Part shown: one piece after another, positions 1-9,225 of the stretch
Numbering within the stretch: position 1 is the stretch's first letter
Layout of the letters: every line of letters starts with the position of its first letter
The notes under the pieces: model-generated
Told to the model about the DNA's origin: nothing
The model's input: the letters and a program-made list of their open reading frames with translations, nothing else
Databases searched by the model: none
Program-made: the position numbers and the translations under genes
Assembly (NCBI GenBank): GCA_964477525.1
Contig: CAYZHY010000005.1
Location: 18,318-82,317, forward strand
Reading direction: 5' to 3'
From: PCC-9228 sp964477525
GTDB lineage: Bacteria > Cyanobacteriota > Cyanobacteriia > Cyanobacteriales > PCC-9228
Length of the DNA stretch: 64,000 nt

Positions 1-305
1 TTCCGACGTTTTTGGTGATGGCTTCCTGTTTGCAAAGCCAATGCCAACGGTCCTAGCAAGGCTTTGGTACTGGGAGGCCAAGTAATGGAAAAATATTTAT
101 TTTCGTTGGTGAGAACAAAGCGGTTGGCTTCGCCCCCTTTGAGAAAAACAGTGGGCTTGCCAAACAATCGAGTTTTAAAAATGGGTCCGTAACTTTGATG
201 GTGTTTCTCAGCAAAGTCCGAATCCCGCAAAAAACTGATGGTTTTGCCGATGACTGGCGCACCTAATTCTCCCGGAGGCAAGGGAAGTGCTGTGGTTTGA
301 CTCAT
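1..305 (-). CDS. Cytochrome P450, CYP120-like (5' part only)
   Basis: The first 101 codons of a gene that runs off the left edge. The reading begins MSQTTALPLPPGELGAPVIG and continues through FGPIF-like (YGPIFKTRLFG) and NRFVLTNE segments to a SITWPPSTKALLGP stretch. This is the N-terminal pattern of cyanobacterial CYP120 P450s, such as the retinoid-hydroxylating CYP120A1 of Synechocystis. The proline-rich start and first beta-sheet are visible; the I-helix and haem-binding cysteine lie outside the window, so activity cannot be judged. The ATG at 305 is the first start, with AT-rich DNA upstream. Substrate is unknown; the CYP120 assignment rests on remembered similarity. Confidence 0.85.
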   Translation of the reverse strand, partial: MSQTTALPLPPGELGAPVIGKTISFLRDSDFAEKHHQSYGPIFKTRLFGKPTVFLKGGEANRFVLTNENKYFSITWPPSTKALLGPLALALQTGSHHQKRR

Positions 306-439
306 AAAAACATCCTTAAATAAAAATAATACGAAAAAAAGCTAGAAATCGTAATATTTGTTTGACTTTTCATTTAAAAATAGCGATTTTTTCTGTTTTT
401 AACCCAATTTAAATTGGAAAAACAGAATACATCCCTAAT

Positions 440-940
440 TCAGCTCGCTTTGACCAGCACATTTTCCCCTTCTACTTTGGTTTCGTAGGTGGTCAATGGC
501 TCCCGTGCCGGCCCTTCCAAAATGGCACCATCAAAGGCAAATTCGGAACCATGGCAGGGACAGGCAAACTTCTGTGCTTCCGTCTGCCATTCCACGTCGC
601 ACTGTCGGTGGGGGCAAGTGACCTCGGAGGCAAACAGTTCTTCGGCGTTGTCGGGATTGCGGACCACAATGATGGTTTTCTCATCAATGGTGGCTGTGAG
701 TTTGCCTTCAGTTTCTAAAGTAGCCATCGTGCCTACGAGTTGGAAGCCATTCCCGGTTGTGGATTCTTCACCATTGCTATCCTCGGCGTTTTCTGCTGTT
801 GAGGTATTGTTGGCACTGTCACTCTGGGTTGGTGAGGATTGACTCTTTCGATCGCCAGGGGTACAAGCAGCAATCAACGCTGGTAGGAAAGCAGCTAACC
901 AACCCAAGCCAAAGTAGGCTAGAAAAGAACGGCGTTTCAT
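440..940 (-). CDS. Rieske [2Fe-2S] protein, Tat/lipoprotein signal
   Basis: A 166-residue exported Rieske protein. The start carries twin arginines (MKRRSF), a hydrophobic segment and an IAAC lipobox with Cys26, suggesting a lipid-anchored protein on the outer face of the membrane. A Ser/Thr/Asn/Glu-rich linker (about 30-65) precedes the Rieske fold. Cluster ligands are Cys109/His111 and Cys127/His130; Cys114 and Cys129 are placed for the disulfide typical of high-potential Rieske centres. It is shorter than cytochrome b6f PetC and lacks its usual single-TM anchor layout, so I take it as a PetC-like auxiliary electron carrier rather than the b6f subunit. It stands alone between the P450 and a YciI gene. 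Confidence 0.88.
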   Translation of the reverse strand: MKRRSFLAYFGLGWLAAFLPALIAACTPGDRKSQSSPTQSDSANNTSTAENAEDSNGEESTTGNGFQLVGTMATLETEGKLTATIDEKTIIVVRNPDNAEELFASEVTCPHRQCDVEWQTEAQKFACPCHGSEFAFDGAILEGPAREPLTTYETKVEGENVLVKAS

Positions 941-1053
941 AATTTTTGTTTTCGAGTGTTTATTTAGCGAACAACGTCATTTATAAATTGTAGAGTTTTC
1001 TACTGACGTAGCAAGTTGGCGGTCTGCCGGAAGCAATTTTTTGTCAGGAAATG

Positions 1054-1323
1054 CTAAAATGCCTGAATCCATTCTTTGACTTCGTATTCGGTCCAAATGC
1101 CGTTTTGCCAGTAGGGGTCCGATTCGACGAGCTGGCGAACGGTTTCTTCGCTGTCAGCTTCGTAGATACCAAAAACTTTGGTATTGTCTTTGGTGGGTCC
1201 GAGGGTGATGAGAGTTCCGGCTTCTTTTTGCGATCGCAAGCCGTCTAAATGAGCTTGACGGTAGGGCGTGCGTTTTTCCAGGGCATTTTCGCAGTAACTG
1301 CCCCACATGATGTATTTTGGCAT
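1054..1323 (-). CDS. YciI family protein
   Basis: An 89-residue protein of the YCII (ferredoxin-like, dimeric alpha-beta barrel) family: MPKYIMWGSYC start, RQAHLDGLRS helix, a GTLITLGPT strand and a DPYWQNGIWTEYEVKEW end. Length and order fit the family. YciI domains are related to muconolactone isomerases and dyes-type small catalytic barrels, but no reaction is established for the cyanobacterial proteins. It lies about 110 bp downstream of pheT on the same strand and may be cotranscribed with it. Confidence 0.8.
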   Translation of the reverse strand: MPKYIMWGSYCENALEKRTPYRQAHLDGLRSQKEAGTLITLGPTKDNTKVFGIYEADSEETVRQLVESDPYWQNGIWTEYEVKEWIQAF

Positions 1324-1431
1324 AATCGCTACCTACAGTTAGTTGGACAGGTTGTACAAAAGCTCCATAAAAATTTTGTTGGGGTAGCTGAGCAACCATC
1401 AATCGATCCAAACTACCCCATATCCAGCCTA

Positions 1432-3885
1432 TTAACTTCTCAAAGTAACGCCAAACTGCGACGTTAGCCGATCGCGAATTTGTTGCTGCACCGGATCTAC
1501 TTCTTCGTCAGTGAGGGTGCGATCGCTGGCCCGATATAACAAGCGAAAAGCCAAACTGCGTTCTCCTTCCGGCACATGTTCGCCGCGATATTCGTCAAAC
1601 AGCTCCACCGAAGCCAGCAATTTCCCGCCAGCTTGGCGCATGGTTTGGGTCAACGAGGCCACGGAAACATCCACAGGCACAAAGAACGCCAAATCTCGCT
1701 CGATGGCAGGGAAAGTAACGTACGACTTGAACTTATTGATTCGCTGGGAATAGTGTTTGTTGGTCCCCAAAGCAGCTAGCAACACATCGTAATTTAGCTG
1801 AAACACATACACCTCATTTGGCAGTCTCCGTTCTTGACGCAGGGTGGGATGGAGCTGTCCAAAGACCCCAGCTTGCTGGCCGCGCAAATGGAGAGAAGCG
1901 GTACGCCCGGGATGCAGGGACACTTTGTAGCCGCTCCCATCGTAGGGTCGGTACTCGAAGGAAATTCCCAAACGCTGGCAGGCATTTTCTAGGATTCCCT
2001 TGGCTTCGTACCAACGAAGGGGTTGTTCCTGTCCGCTGCGAATCCAACGACCTTGGGTGGGATCGCCTCCCATGACTCCTGCGATCGCATTGTTTTCTAT
2101 TAATTGCTCCCCTTGCTGGTAAAATGTTCGGCCAATTTCAAATCCATGCAAAGCACGATGGCCCCGTTCCCAATTGTATTGGAAGGCATCTACCAAAGCC
2201 GGGAGCATTTCCGTGCGCAAAGCGGAATATTCCGCCAACAGAGGATTGGCAATTTCTATGCGATTTTGATGGTCTGGTTTGACTAGGGAATAGTGGATCA
2301 ATTCCGTCAAGCCAGCTGCTCGAAAAGCAGCGCGTACTTCCCGAGTCAGTTGCTGTTCGGTGCCCAAATCCCCAGCCATGGCTGTGGTGGGCAGCGAGTC
2401 CACAAAGCGATCGTAGCCGACCATGCGTGCCACTTCTTCGATTAAATCCACTTCCCGTTCCAAATCCCTCGCTCGATAAGGGGGAACGGTAACTTGCCAG
2501 CTATCTTCCTGACTCGCTACATCGCATCCCAAAGCTACCAACGCCTGTTCCACTTGTTGGGGACTGAGTTCCGCAACTTCCCCATTGTTATAGCGAATCG
2601 AACCCAAGACTTCCCGTACTCGCGACAGACGCAGGGGAACGGTATGGGTCATGTGGGATAAACGACCACGGGTATCGACGCGATCGGCAACGGTGACTTG
2701 ACCCCCGGTTAGTTCCACCATGAGGGCCAAAGCTCGCTGGCAGGCTTGGTCCAATTCAGCTTGATTGACACCACGTTCGTAGCGAGTGGAAGCCTCCGTA
2801 CGCAATCCCACTGCTCTGGCCGAACGTCGTACGGCAACAGCATGAAACAAAGCCGCTTCTAAAAAGACATTGGTACTGCCTTGATGAACTTCGGTGGTTT
2901 CTCCACCCATAACCCCGGCCAAAGCCACGGGAATATCATTGGCTACGATCGCTAAGTTAGAGGAGGTCAGGGTACGTTCTTCACCATCAAGGGTTTGTAG
3001 GGTTTCTCCTTGGCGAGCGTAGCGTACGCCAATGGTGAGGTTTTGGCTACCGGTTACTTGCTGCAAGCGATCGCGATCGAAGGCATGTAAGGGTTGCCCC
3101 CATTCCCACAATACATAGTTAGTAACATCAACAATATTGTTAATTGGTCGCATACCAGCCGCATGGAGGCGTTGTTGCAACCAATCAGGGGATGGACCCA
3201 CTTGTACGCCTTCAATGAGCGTTCCGATATAGGCGGGACAAGCTTGAGAAGCTTCTACAGATACTTGAATGGTGGCATCGCTCTTGGTATCCGCGGCAGG
3301 TGCTGTGGGTAAGTGTAGTTGCGCTCCGGTAATGGCAGCAATTTCCCGGGCAAGGCCCACCATGCTCAAGGCATCGGCTCGGTTGGCAGTGGAGGTGACA
3401 TCTAAAATCGCGTCGTCCAATCCCAACCACTGGCGGACATCGTCTCCCACTTGTACGGATTTGCTGCCATCAAAGATATAAATCCCTTCGGATTCTTTTT
3501 CTAACCCCAACTCAGCCAGGGAGCAAATCATTCCTTCCGAGGCTATGCCCCGCATTTTTCTGGGTTTGATGGTTAAATCGACAATGGGTAGGTAGGTGCC
3601 TACCCGAGCAACGGGGACGTAGGCTCCAGAGTAGACGTTTGCTGCGCCACACACAATTGTTGAAGGCTGGGACTGGCCGATATTGACTTGACAAACACTC
3701 AGTTTGTTGGCGTTTGGGTGGGGTTGGCAATCGGTGACTTGACCGACGACCACGCCATTCGCCCACTGGCGGCGATCTTCTATTTCCTCGACCTCAAATC
3801 CCGACATGGTCAAGGTTTCTGCGAGTTCTTCTGGGGACATATTGATGTCCACCAGTTCCTGCAACCATTTCAGAGATATACGCAT
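1432..3885 (-). CDS. pheT: Phenylalanine--tRNA ligase beta subunit
   Basis: 817-residue beta chain of the cytoplasmic (alpha-beta)2 phenylalanyl-tRNA synthetase. It opens with MRISLKWLQELVDI, then a tRNA-binding OB domain (about 40-150), the B3/B4 editing region (NNIVDVTNYVLWEWGQPLHAFD), the B5 segment, a catalytic-like core, and a C-terminal FDX-ACB anticodon-binding domain (FPAIERDLAFFVPVDVSV). The frame is open 39 codons further upstream (to 4002), but that part does not look like PheT, so the ATG at 3885 is chosen. As in many cyanobacteria pheS is not adjacent. Confidence 0.97.
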   Translation of the reverse strand: MRISLKWLQELVDINMSPEELAETLTMSGFEVEEIEDRRQWANGVVVGQVTDCQPHPNANKLSVCQVNIGQSQPSTIVCGAANVYSGAYVPVARVGTYLPIVDLTIKPRKMRGIASEGMICSLAELGLEKESEGIYIFDGSKSVQVGDDVRQWLGLDDAILDVTSTANRADALSMVGLAREIAAITGAQLHLPTAPAADTKSDATIQVSVEASQACPAYIGTLIEGVQVGPSPDWLQQRLHAAGMRPINNIVDVTNYVLWEWGQPLHAFDRDRLQQVTGSQNLTIGVRYARQGETLQTLDGEERTLTSSNLAIVANDIPVALAGVMGGETTEVHQGSTNVFLEAALFHAVAVRRSARAVGLRTEASTRYERGVNQAELDQACQRALALMVELTGGQVTVADRVDTRGRLSHMTHTVPLRLSRVREVLGSIRYNNGEVAELSPQQVEQALVALGCDVASQEDSWQVTVPPYRARDLEREVDLIEEVARMVGYDRFVDSLPTTAMAGDLGTEQQLTREVRAAFRAAGLTELIHYSLVKPDHQNRIEIANPLLAEYSALRTEMLPALVDAFQYNWERGHRALHGFEIGRTFYQQGEQLIENNAIAGVMGGDPTQGRWIRSGQEQPLRWYEAKGILENACQRLGISFEYRPYDGSGYKVSLHPGRTASLHLRGQQAGVFGQLHPTLRQERRLPNEVYVFQLNYDVLLAALGTNKHYSQRINKFKSYVTFPAIERDLAFFVPVDVSVASLTQTMRQAGGKLLASVELFDEYRGEHVPEGERSLAFRLLYRASDRTLTDEEVDPVQQQIRDRLTSQFGVTLRS

Positions 3886-4064
3886 CGAATCGGCAGCACT
3901 GACGTTAGCTTGAATATTGTACCGTGCTGATGGTGTTTTGACGGCGATCGCTAGGAAATAAATTCTGCCAATCGGCCCAAATTTATAACAAACGGGATAC
4001 AATAGAACTACTTTGCAATCAATCTACGGCCAGCTGCAGAGCATTCTAGTTCGATCGTAGGGAT

Positions 4065-4091
4065 TCTCTGGTAAGTTTACCCAGAGATTTT
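4065..4091 (+). terminator. Terminator-like hairpin upstream of the spkB-like gene
   Basis: TCTCTGG (4065-4071) pairs with CCAGAGA (4081-4087) around a 9-base loop and is followed by TTTT. It lies in the 434-bp divergent space between pheT and the kinase, about 230 bp before the kinase start. The short U tract makes it a weak intrinsic terminator; it could be a leader element or end a short plus-strand transcript. The remainder of this intergenic space shows nothing I can name. Confidence 0.35.
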
Positions 4092-4319
4092 CTAGAAAAA
4101 CAAAATTGTTTGAAAAGCTATGTATGCAGGCTGGCTGTTTGGGATCGAGTTGGGAATTTTGGTAGAAGGGCACAAAATAAGTTCGAGTTCGGAACTTTCT
4201 ATATGCCGGTGGTTGTTCTATGCCATTATAGGAAACAGCTTCCTAAAGATCTTTATTTAGGGATGTTTGACTGCGGCACTGAAAGTCCGTTTGTACCTGA
4301 CAACAGGCTGGTGATTTGA

Positions 4320-5945
4320 ATGAGTTACTGCGTCAATCCTATTTGTACGGCACCAGAAAATTCAGAGGATGCCAAAACTTGTCATGCTTGTGGGGCGAAA
4401 CTAACGCTCAACGGACGCTATCAAGTTTTGCAAGCTCTGGGTCAAGGGGGATTTGGGGCTACGTTTCTTGGTCGAGATCGGGGATTGCCGGGAAATCCAA
4501 TTTGCGTTCTTAAGCAACTACGTCCTGCGGCTACATCTTCGCAAGTGATTAATATGGCCAGGGAACTCTTTTTTCGGGAAGCCACTACGTTGGGCAAGAT
4601 AGGCGATCACCCGCAAGTTCCCCGACTGCTGGACTATTTTGAAGAAAATCCCCATTTCTATTTGGTGCAGGAGTACGTAGAAGGGGCAACGTTAAAGCAA
4701 GAAGTCAAACGTGACGGGATTTTTAGCGAAGAAAAGGTCAAGCAAGTTCTTTACGAACTGTTGCCTTTGTTGAAATACCTGCACGACCATGAAGTCATTC
4801 ACCGCGATATCAAACCAGCCAATATTCTTCGCCGCCAGATTGACAATCGCTTGATATTAATTGATTTTGGCGCTGTCAAAGATCGGGTGACCCAAACTAC
4901 CATTGCCGCCGGCGAACAAGAAAGTGCTTTTACTTCTTTTGCCATCGGTACGCCGGGATTTGCACCACCAGAACAAATGGCCATGCGTCCGGTGTATGGT
5001 AGCGATATTTATGCTTTGGGCGTAACTTGTTTGTTTTTGCTTTCCGGACAGTCTCCCAAAAAAATGGGCTACGACTCCAATACAGGAGAAATTTATTGGA
5101 AAGATAAAGTAAGCATTAGCCCACTTTTGCAAAACGTACTGAGCAAAATGCTAGAAATTTCGGTACGCGATCGCTTCCAAACTGCCGAGCAAGTTCTCAA
5201 TGCCCTCAAGCAATCTCCACAAAAGGCACCACCAGCAACACAACCAAAAAACGATGACAATAGCGACGACTTGAGTGCAGGATTGGTCACCAATATTCGT
5301 CCTCCTTCTTCTAGGGAAGAAACAGCAATTTCTCCGGAAGAAACTCACGTGTCTCAAGTGGAACGTCAAGCCCAATCCATTCGGGCCCGGCGCGAACGTA
5401 CTTCTGGGCGTCGGAGTGGCAATCGCCAAGACTATACGCAAGCTACGAAATCTCCTTCCCAAGGAAAACCAACTACCCAAGCCCAACGGACCGGTCGCAC
5501 CACTCCCCCTACCGATGCCCTCAAAAAAATGGATGCGGATACCCTCCGCACTGCCTATCACCAAGGGAAACGCGATTTTGTCTCTCTTGAGTTGAGCGGT
5601 ATCAATCTGGCCAAAGCGAATCTATCTAATGCTTTGTTTCACCAATCCAGACTGATCCAAACCAATCTTCAAGGTGCCAATTTATCTAGAAGCAACTTCA
5701 GCCGCGCACGTCTAAACAAAGCCAAATTGCGCAAGGCCAACCTCAACGAATCTTACCTGGGATATGCCAACCTGGCTGGTGCTGATTTGCGAGGTGCCGA
5801 CTTGACCAATGCTTACATGCTCTACGCCAACCTCCGCGACACTAACTTATGTGGGGCCGATCTATCGGGGGCGAATGTTACCGAAGCACAAATTGCTATG
5901 GCGAAGACGAATTGGCTGACTGTGAAGCCGAATGGAAAGCGATAA
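4320..5945 (+). CDS. spkB: Ser/Thr protein kinase with pentapeptide repeats (SpkB type)
   Basis: 541-residue Hanks-type kinase. Residues 4-24 hold a Cys motif (C4, C9, C21, C24) resembling a small zinc ribbon. The kinase domain (about 34-295) has the Gly-rich loop GQGGFGATF, the lysine in CVLKQL, catalytic HRDIKPANIL, DFG in LIDFGAVKD, and an APPEQ activation-segment end, so it should be active. A basic, Ser/Thr-rich linker (about 295-415) leads to pentapeptide repeats of A(D/N)Lxx type (about 420-525). The Cys motif plus kinase plus pentapeptide order matches Synechocystis SpkB, implicated in redox and motility signalling. No transmembrane segment is seen. It converges on the capA-like gene with 23 bp between stops. 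Confidence 0.92.
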   Translation: MSYCVNPICTAPENSEDAKTCHACGAKLTLNGRYQVLQALGQGGFGATFLGRDRGLPGNPICVLKQLRPAATSSQVINMARELFFREATTLGKIGDHPQVPRLLDYFEENPHFYLVQEYVEGATLKQEVKRDGIFSEEKVKQVLYELLPLLKYLHDHEVIHRDIKPANILRRQIDNRLILIDFGAVKDRVTQTTIAAGEQESAFTSFAIGTPGFAPPEQMAMRPVYGSDIYALGVTCLFLLSGQSPKKMGYDSNTGEIYWKDKVSISPLLQNVLSKMLEISVRDRFQTAEQVLNALKQSPQKAPPATQPKNDDNSDDLSAGLVTNIRPPSSREETAISPEETHVSQVERQAQSIRARRERTSGRRSGNRQDYTQATKSPSQGKPTTQAQRTGRTTPPTDALKKMDADTLRTAYHQGKRDFVSLELSGINLAKANLSNALFHQSRLIQTNLQGANLSRSNFSRARLNKAKLRKANLNESYLGYANLAGADLRGADLTNAYMLYANLRDTNLCGADLSGANVTEAQIAMAKTNWLTVKPNGKR

Positions 5946-5968
5946 GTTTTGTAAGGCTAGCCTAGCCA

Positions 5969-7606
5969 TTACTTGGTTGCATGGATGACTCCCTTGTCAT
6001 CAATTGTTAAGGGAGTATTGGGGAAATCTCGTTGGGTCAACAAGCGAATTAAACGAACGCTGCGAGATTTGGGATCTGGCTGGGGAATGCCTTGGCTGTC
6101 CAAACGTACGGGTAAAATTTTGCCGGTTTTAAACTTGCCAGTAGGGTCTAGCTCTACTTCCAAAATCAGCGAATCTCCCAACTGAGCTTTGGTAGGTAGG
6201 GTGCGGTAGCCGAGAAAATTTCCCAACGAATAAGCAATAAGTCGATCTTGATAGCGTTCTATCCCTCTGGGAACGTGGGGACCGTGTCCGATGACCAGAT
6301 CGGCACCTGCTTGGATGGCAGTTTTGGAAAAGGCAGCAATGTTCCCACGATTCTCGCCGAAAAAGTATTCCGTGCGATCGCTTACCCGCAAAGCCCCCGT
6401 TCCTTCAGCACCAGCGTGAACGGAAACAATCGTAATATCAGCTTGGGCATCAGCTTTTTGAATCAAAGTCTTAGCAGCTTCTAATTTTCGCAAGTCGTTG
6501 TGTTTTGAAAAATAGCTAAATCCCGTCCAAGCAATGGTAAATCCTTTGACATCAACAAATAAACTGCGATTTTTGCGTCCCACAATATGCATTTGAGCAT
6601 TTTTAATATGACGTATCGTATCTTTCCAACCAGTTTGACCAAAGTCCAAAGCATGGTTGTTGGCAATATTGAGAACATCAAATCCCGCCGCATGTAATTG
6701 ATGTGCGTACTCTGGTGGCGTACGAAAAGCATATACCCGAGGGCTGGCAATGTTTTTCGAGGTTGTGGGGTGGTTGGTGAAGGTACTTTCAAAATTACCG
6801 AAAACCAGATCGGCATCTTGCAACAACGGTTTTACCGATTGCAGCAGGATTTCCGGTTGTTGGGGAAGTCGGTGGCGACCAAAACTCTTGCTGGGAATGA
6901 TATCTCCCACAGCTTTAATGGAAATGGTAACATCTGGTTTGGCTTGGTTAATGGTATCTACAAAACCGCGAAATTGATTTTCTAGCTGTAAAGATTGCCA
7001 GGAGGATAAAGTAGCTACTTGTGGAGGTTCCTTGAGATTGAGAGTTACCGCCAAATTGTTGCTGCTATGGCGGATAAATGAAACCATCGCCGGCCAAATC
7101 TGGGATGGCCAGCGAACGACGAAATTTTCCACGCCTTCGCGAAATGACCGATAAGGAGCGTTGCTTTGCCGAAATTTTTCATTGTCGCCCAAAATTGGCC
7201 AGGTAGTTCCCACGAATAAGCCCACCATGCCCAAAACCAATACCATCTGTTTCGCTTTTTTCGGCAAAATCGGCTGACCTGTCGTTGAAAATGTGCCAGC
7301 ATGGTCTTTGGTTGTGTTTATCTGAAAGCTATACTGCCAAACGTGCGATCGCTGACTGTGTTGGCATCCATATACTTGAACGGTAGCAGGAAAAGAAATT
7401 CCCAATTGATGGAACCCTCGATACAAAATCCGCAGACAAAGCGACTGCGGTGGTGTTTCTACCGACACTAGATACACGTACAAGCGATTTCCTCGACATT
7501 TCACGGCTACTTGAATTCCCCAAGCGTTTAAGGATTGGGAAATTAACAGCGTTAGCGCCTCTTCGTTTCCCTGTTGGGCTAAAGTTAAAATGCTAGCAGA
7601 ATCCAC
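5969..7606 (-). CDS. CapA family protein (PGA_cap-like metallophosphoesterase)
   Basis: A GTG start at 7606 is chosen because AGGAGG lies six bases upstream; the frame also opens at 7621, but that places the Shine-Dalgarno inside the gene. The 545-residue product begins with a cytosolic region of about 110 residues found on cyanobacterial CapA proteins, then one transmembrane segment (about 120-138), a periplasmic linker and the CapA domain (about 235 to the end). Metal-site motifs are visible: VGDIIPS, GNFESTF, NNHALDFG, VSVHAG, IGHGPHVPRG and SLGNFLGY. The fold is calcineurin-like; CapA proteins act in polyglutamate or polysaccharide export or trimming. No capB/capC neighbour is present, so poly-gamma-glutamate synthesis is not implied. 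Confidence 0.9.
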   Translation of the reverse strand: MDSASILTLAQQGNEEALTLLISQSLNAWGIQVAVKCRGNRLYVYLVSVETPPQSLCLRILYRGFHQLGISFPATVQVYGCQHSQRSHVWQYSFQINTTKDHAGTFSTTGQPILPKKAKQMVLVLGMVGLFVGTTWPILGDNEKFRQSNAPYRSFREGVENFVVRWPSQIWPAMVSFIRHSSNNLAVTLNLKEPPQVATLSSWQSLQLENQFRGFVDTINQAKPDVTISIKAVGDIIPSKSFGRHRLPQQPEILLQSVKPLLQDADLVFGNFESTFTNHPTTSKNIASPRVYAFRTPPEYAHQLHAAGFDVLNIANNHALDFGQTGWKDTIRHIKNAQMHIVGRKNRSLFVDVKGFTIAWTGFSYFSKHNDLRKLEAAKTLIQKADAQADITIVSVHAGAEGTGALRVSDRTEYFFGENRGNIAAFSKTAIQAGADLVIGHGPHVPRGIERYQDRLIAYSLGNFLGYRTLPTKAQLGDSLILEVELDPTGKFKTGKILPVRLDSQGIPQPDPKSRSVRLIRLLTQRDFPNTPLTIDDKGVIHATK

Positions 7607-7751
7607 AAGCCACCTCCTCACACAAAAACAATTTCTAGTTGCTTGCTAAAAATGGTAAATCACCCAGGAAAAATTAATTTCTTTTTGTAGGAATCCCCGC
7701 TAGAATTCCCTGTATTGTAGATAAATGAGCTTTTTTTGAGCGTTTTTTGTC

Positions 7752-8882
7752 ATGGTAAATAACAGTACGGTACCATCCATACATCATGCTTCGGCGCAGT
7801 TTAGCAGAAACTCTCCTCGCCGCCTGCTCGTCACTGGAGGTGCGGGATTTATCGGTGCCAATTTCGTTCGGTATTGGTGTCACCACTATCCCCAAGACCG
7901 GGTGGTGGTGGTAGATGCTTTAACCTATGCGGGAAATTGGCAAAATATTGCCGATTTGGATTCCCATCCCCAGTTTCGCTTCGTTCGAGGGGATATTTGC
8001 GATCGCTCTCTCATCGATTCCCTACTATCAGAAGAAGCAATTGACACCATCGTTCATTTTGCTGCCGAATCCCACGTCGATCGTTCGATTTTGTCACCCG
8101 ATGCTTTTATTCAAACCAATATTGTAGGAACTTTTACGCTGCTAGAAGCTTTTCGCCAGCACCATACCTCCCAAGACAATCCCGTCTTTCTCCACGTGTC
8201 TACTGATGAAGTATACGGTAGTTTGAGTGGCGACGATCCGGCTTTTTGCGAAACCACACCTTACGCACCCAACAGTCCTTATTCTGCTTCTAAAGCTGGT
8301 AGCGACCACTTGGTTCGTGCCTATTATTCTACTTACCAAGTTCCCACCATTATTACCAACTGTTCTAACAATTACGGTCCCTATCAGTTCCCGGAAAAAT
8401 TAATTCCCCTGATGTGCATTAATATTCTCTTGGGGAAATCTTTACCTGTCTACGGCGATGGCCAAAACGTACGCGATTGGCTGTACGCTATTGACCACTG
8501 TAGGGCCTTGGATTGCGTCATTCACAACGCACCACCAGGAGAAACGTACAATATTGGCGGCAACAATGAGGTTAAAAATATCGATCTGGTTCGCATTTTA
8601 TGTAAATTCATGGACGAATTAGCCCCCAATTTACCTGTATCTCCCAGCGATCGCTTGATTTCTTTTATTAAAGACCGACCGGGTCACGACCGCCGCTACG
8701 CGATCGATGCTACCAAAATTCAAACCCAACTCGGTTGGCAACCCTCCGTCACCATCGAACAAGGATTGCGTCAAACCGTACACTGGTATCTAGCCAATCG
8801 CAGTTGGTGGGAACCTCTGCTAGGCGAACAATACCAAACCTACTACCGCCAGCTATACGGCCATGCTCCATCCGAAACATAA
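7752..8882 (+). CDS. rfbB: dTDP-glucose 4,6-dehydratase
   Basis: 376-residue short-chain dehydrogenase/reductase that converts dTDP-D-glucose to dTDP-4-keto-6-deoxy-D-glucose, the second step toward dTDP-L-rhamnose for surface polysaccharides. The NAD-binding motif TGGAGFIGANFVRYW, the STDEVYGSL active-site strand with Asp-Glu, and the catalytic YSASKAGSDHLV Tyr/Lys pair are all present, as are NNYGPYQFPEKLIPL and DRPGHDRRYAID. The 17 residues before RRLLVTGG are longer than usual, so a later start is possible. rfbA, rfbC and rfbD are not adjacent. Confidence 0.95.
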   Translation: MVNNSTVPSIHHASAQFSRNSPRRLLVTGGAGFIGANFVRYWCHHYPQDRVVVVDALTYAGNWQNIADLDSHPQFRFVRGDICDRSLIDSLLSEEAIDTIVHFAAESHVDRSILSPDAFIQTNIVGTFTLLEAFRQHHTSQDNPVFLHVSTDEVYGSLSGDDPAFCETTPYAPNSPYSASKAGSDHLVRAYYSTYQVPTIITNCSNNYGPYQFPEKLIPLMCINILLGKSLPVYGDGQNVRDWLYAIDHCRALDCVIHNAPPGETYNIGGNNEVKNIDLVRILCKFMDELAPNLPVSPSDRLISFIKDRPGHDRRYAIDATKIQTQLGWQPSVTIEQGLRQTVHWYLANRSWWEPLLGEQYQTYYRQLYGHAPSET

Positions 8883-8902
8883 AACCACAAATATTGAAGA
8901 AA

Positions 8903-8950
8903 GGATGGCTGGGCTATTGTCCACCCATCCTACGGAAATAGACTATTTTT
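8903..8950 (+). terminator. Possible terminator of rfbB
   Basis: GGATGGCTGG (8903-8912) pairs with CCACCCATCC (8921-8930) with one mismatch around an 8-base loop. A run of six T follows after 14 bases, so the element is imperfect. It sits 20 bp past the rfbB stop. The rest of 8951-9183 is AT-rich with no gene. Confidence 0.4.
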
Positions 8951-9183
8951 TATAGAAAAATTAAGGGTTGAGTTCAATCGGATTAGCCGGCATCGCACCA
9001 CTGATACCCAATCCATGTCAAACAGACTCGCTATTTTATCCATTGAAATTCCCTCTTTAGAGTCAATTTGCGAATAACCCTACAAAATTTTTGTGGTTTG
9101 TACGCATCGGATTTTGTATGACACGAATCGAAAAATAACTGCTCAACTATTGCAAATTGACCCTAGGTCGGCATAAAATAAAA

Positions 9184-9198
9184 TGATAATCATTATCA
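9184..9198. promoter_or_regulatory. Zur box (zinc uptake regulator operator)
   Basis: TGATAATCATTATCA is a perfect 7-1-7 palindrome and matches the cyanobacterial Zur consensus TGATAATnATTATCA. It ends 27 bp before the znuA ATG, where Zn-bound Zur would block transcription. No second copy is seen before znuC. Confidence 0.9.
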
Positions 9199-9225
9199 TA
9201 ATAGAAGCTACCTAGAGGTTACGAT

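Noticed and set aside
4110..4319. 69-codon plus-strand frame before the kinase gene
   Set aside because: No ribosome binding site or protein-like composition; lies in the divergent spacer with the hairpin.
7600..7625. Yfr1-like ACTCCTCACAC motif
   Set aside because: The sequence CCACCTCCTCACAC here is the Shine-Dalgarno region of the capA-like gene, differs from the motif and has no flanking hairpins.
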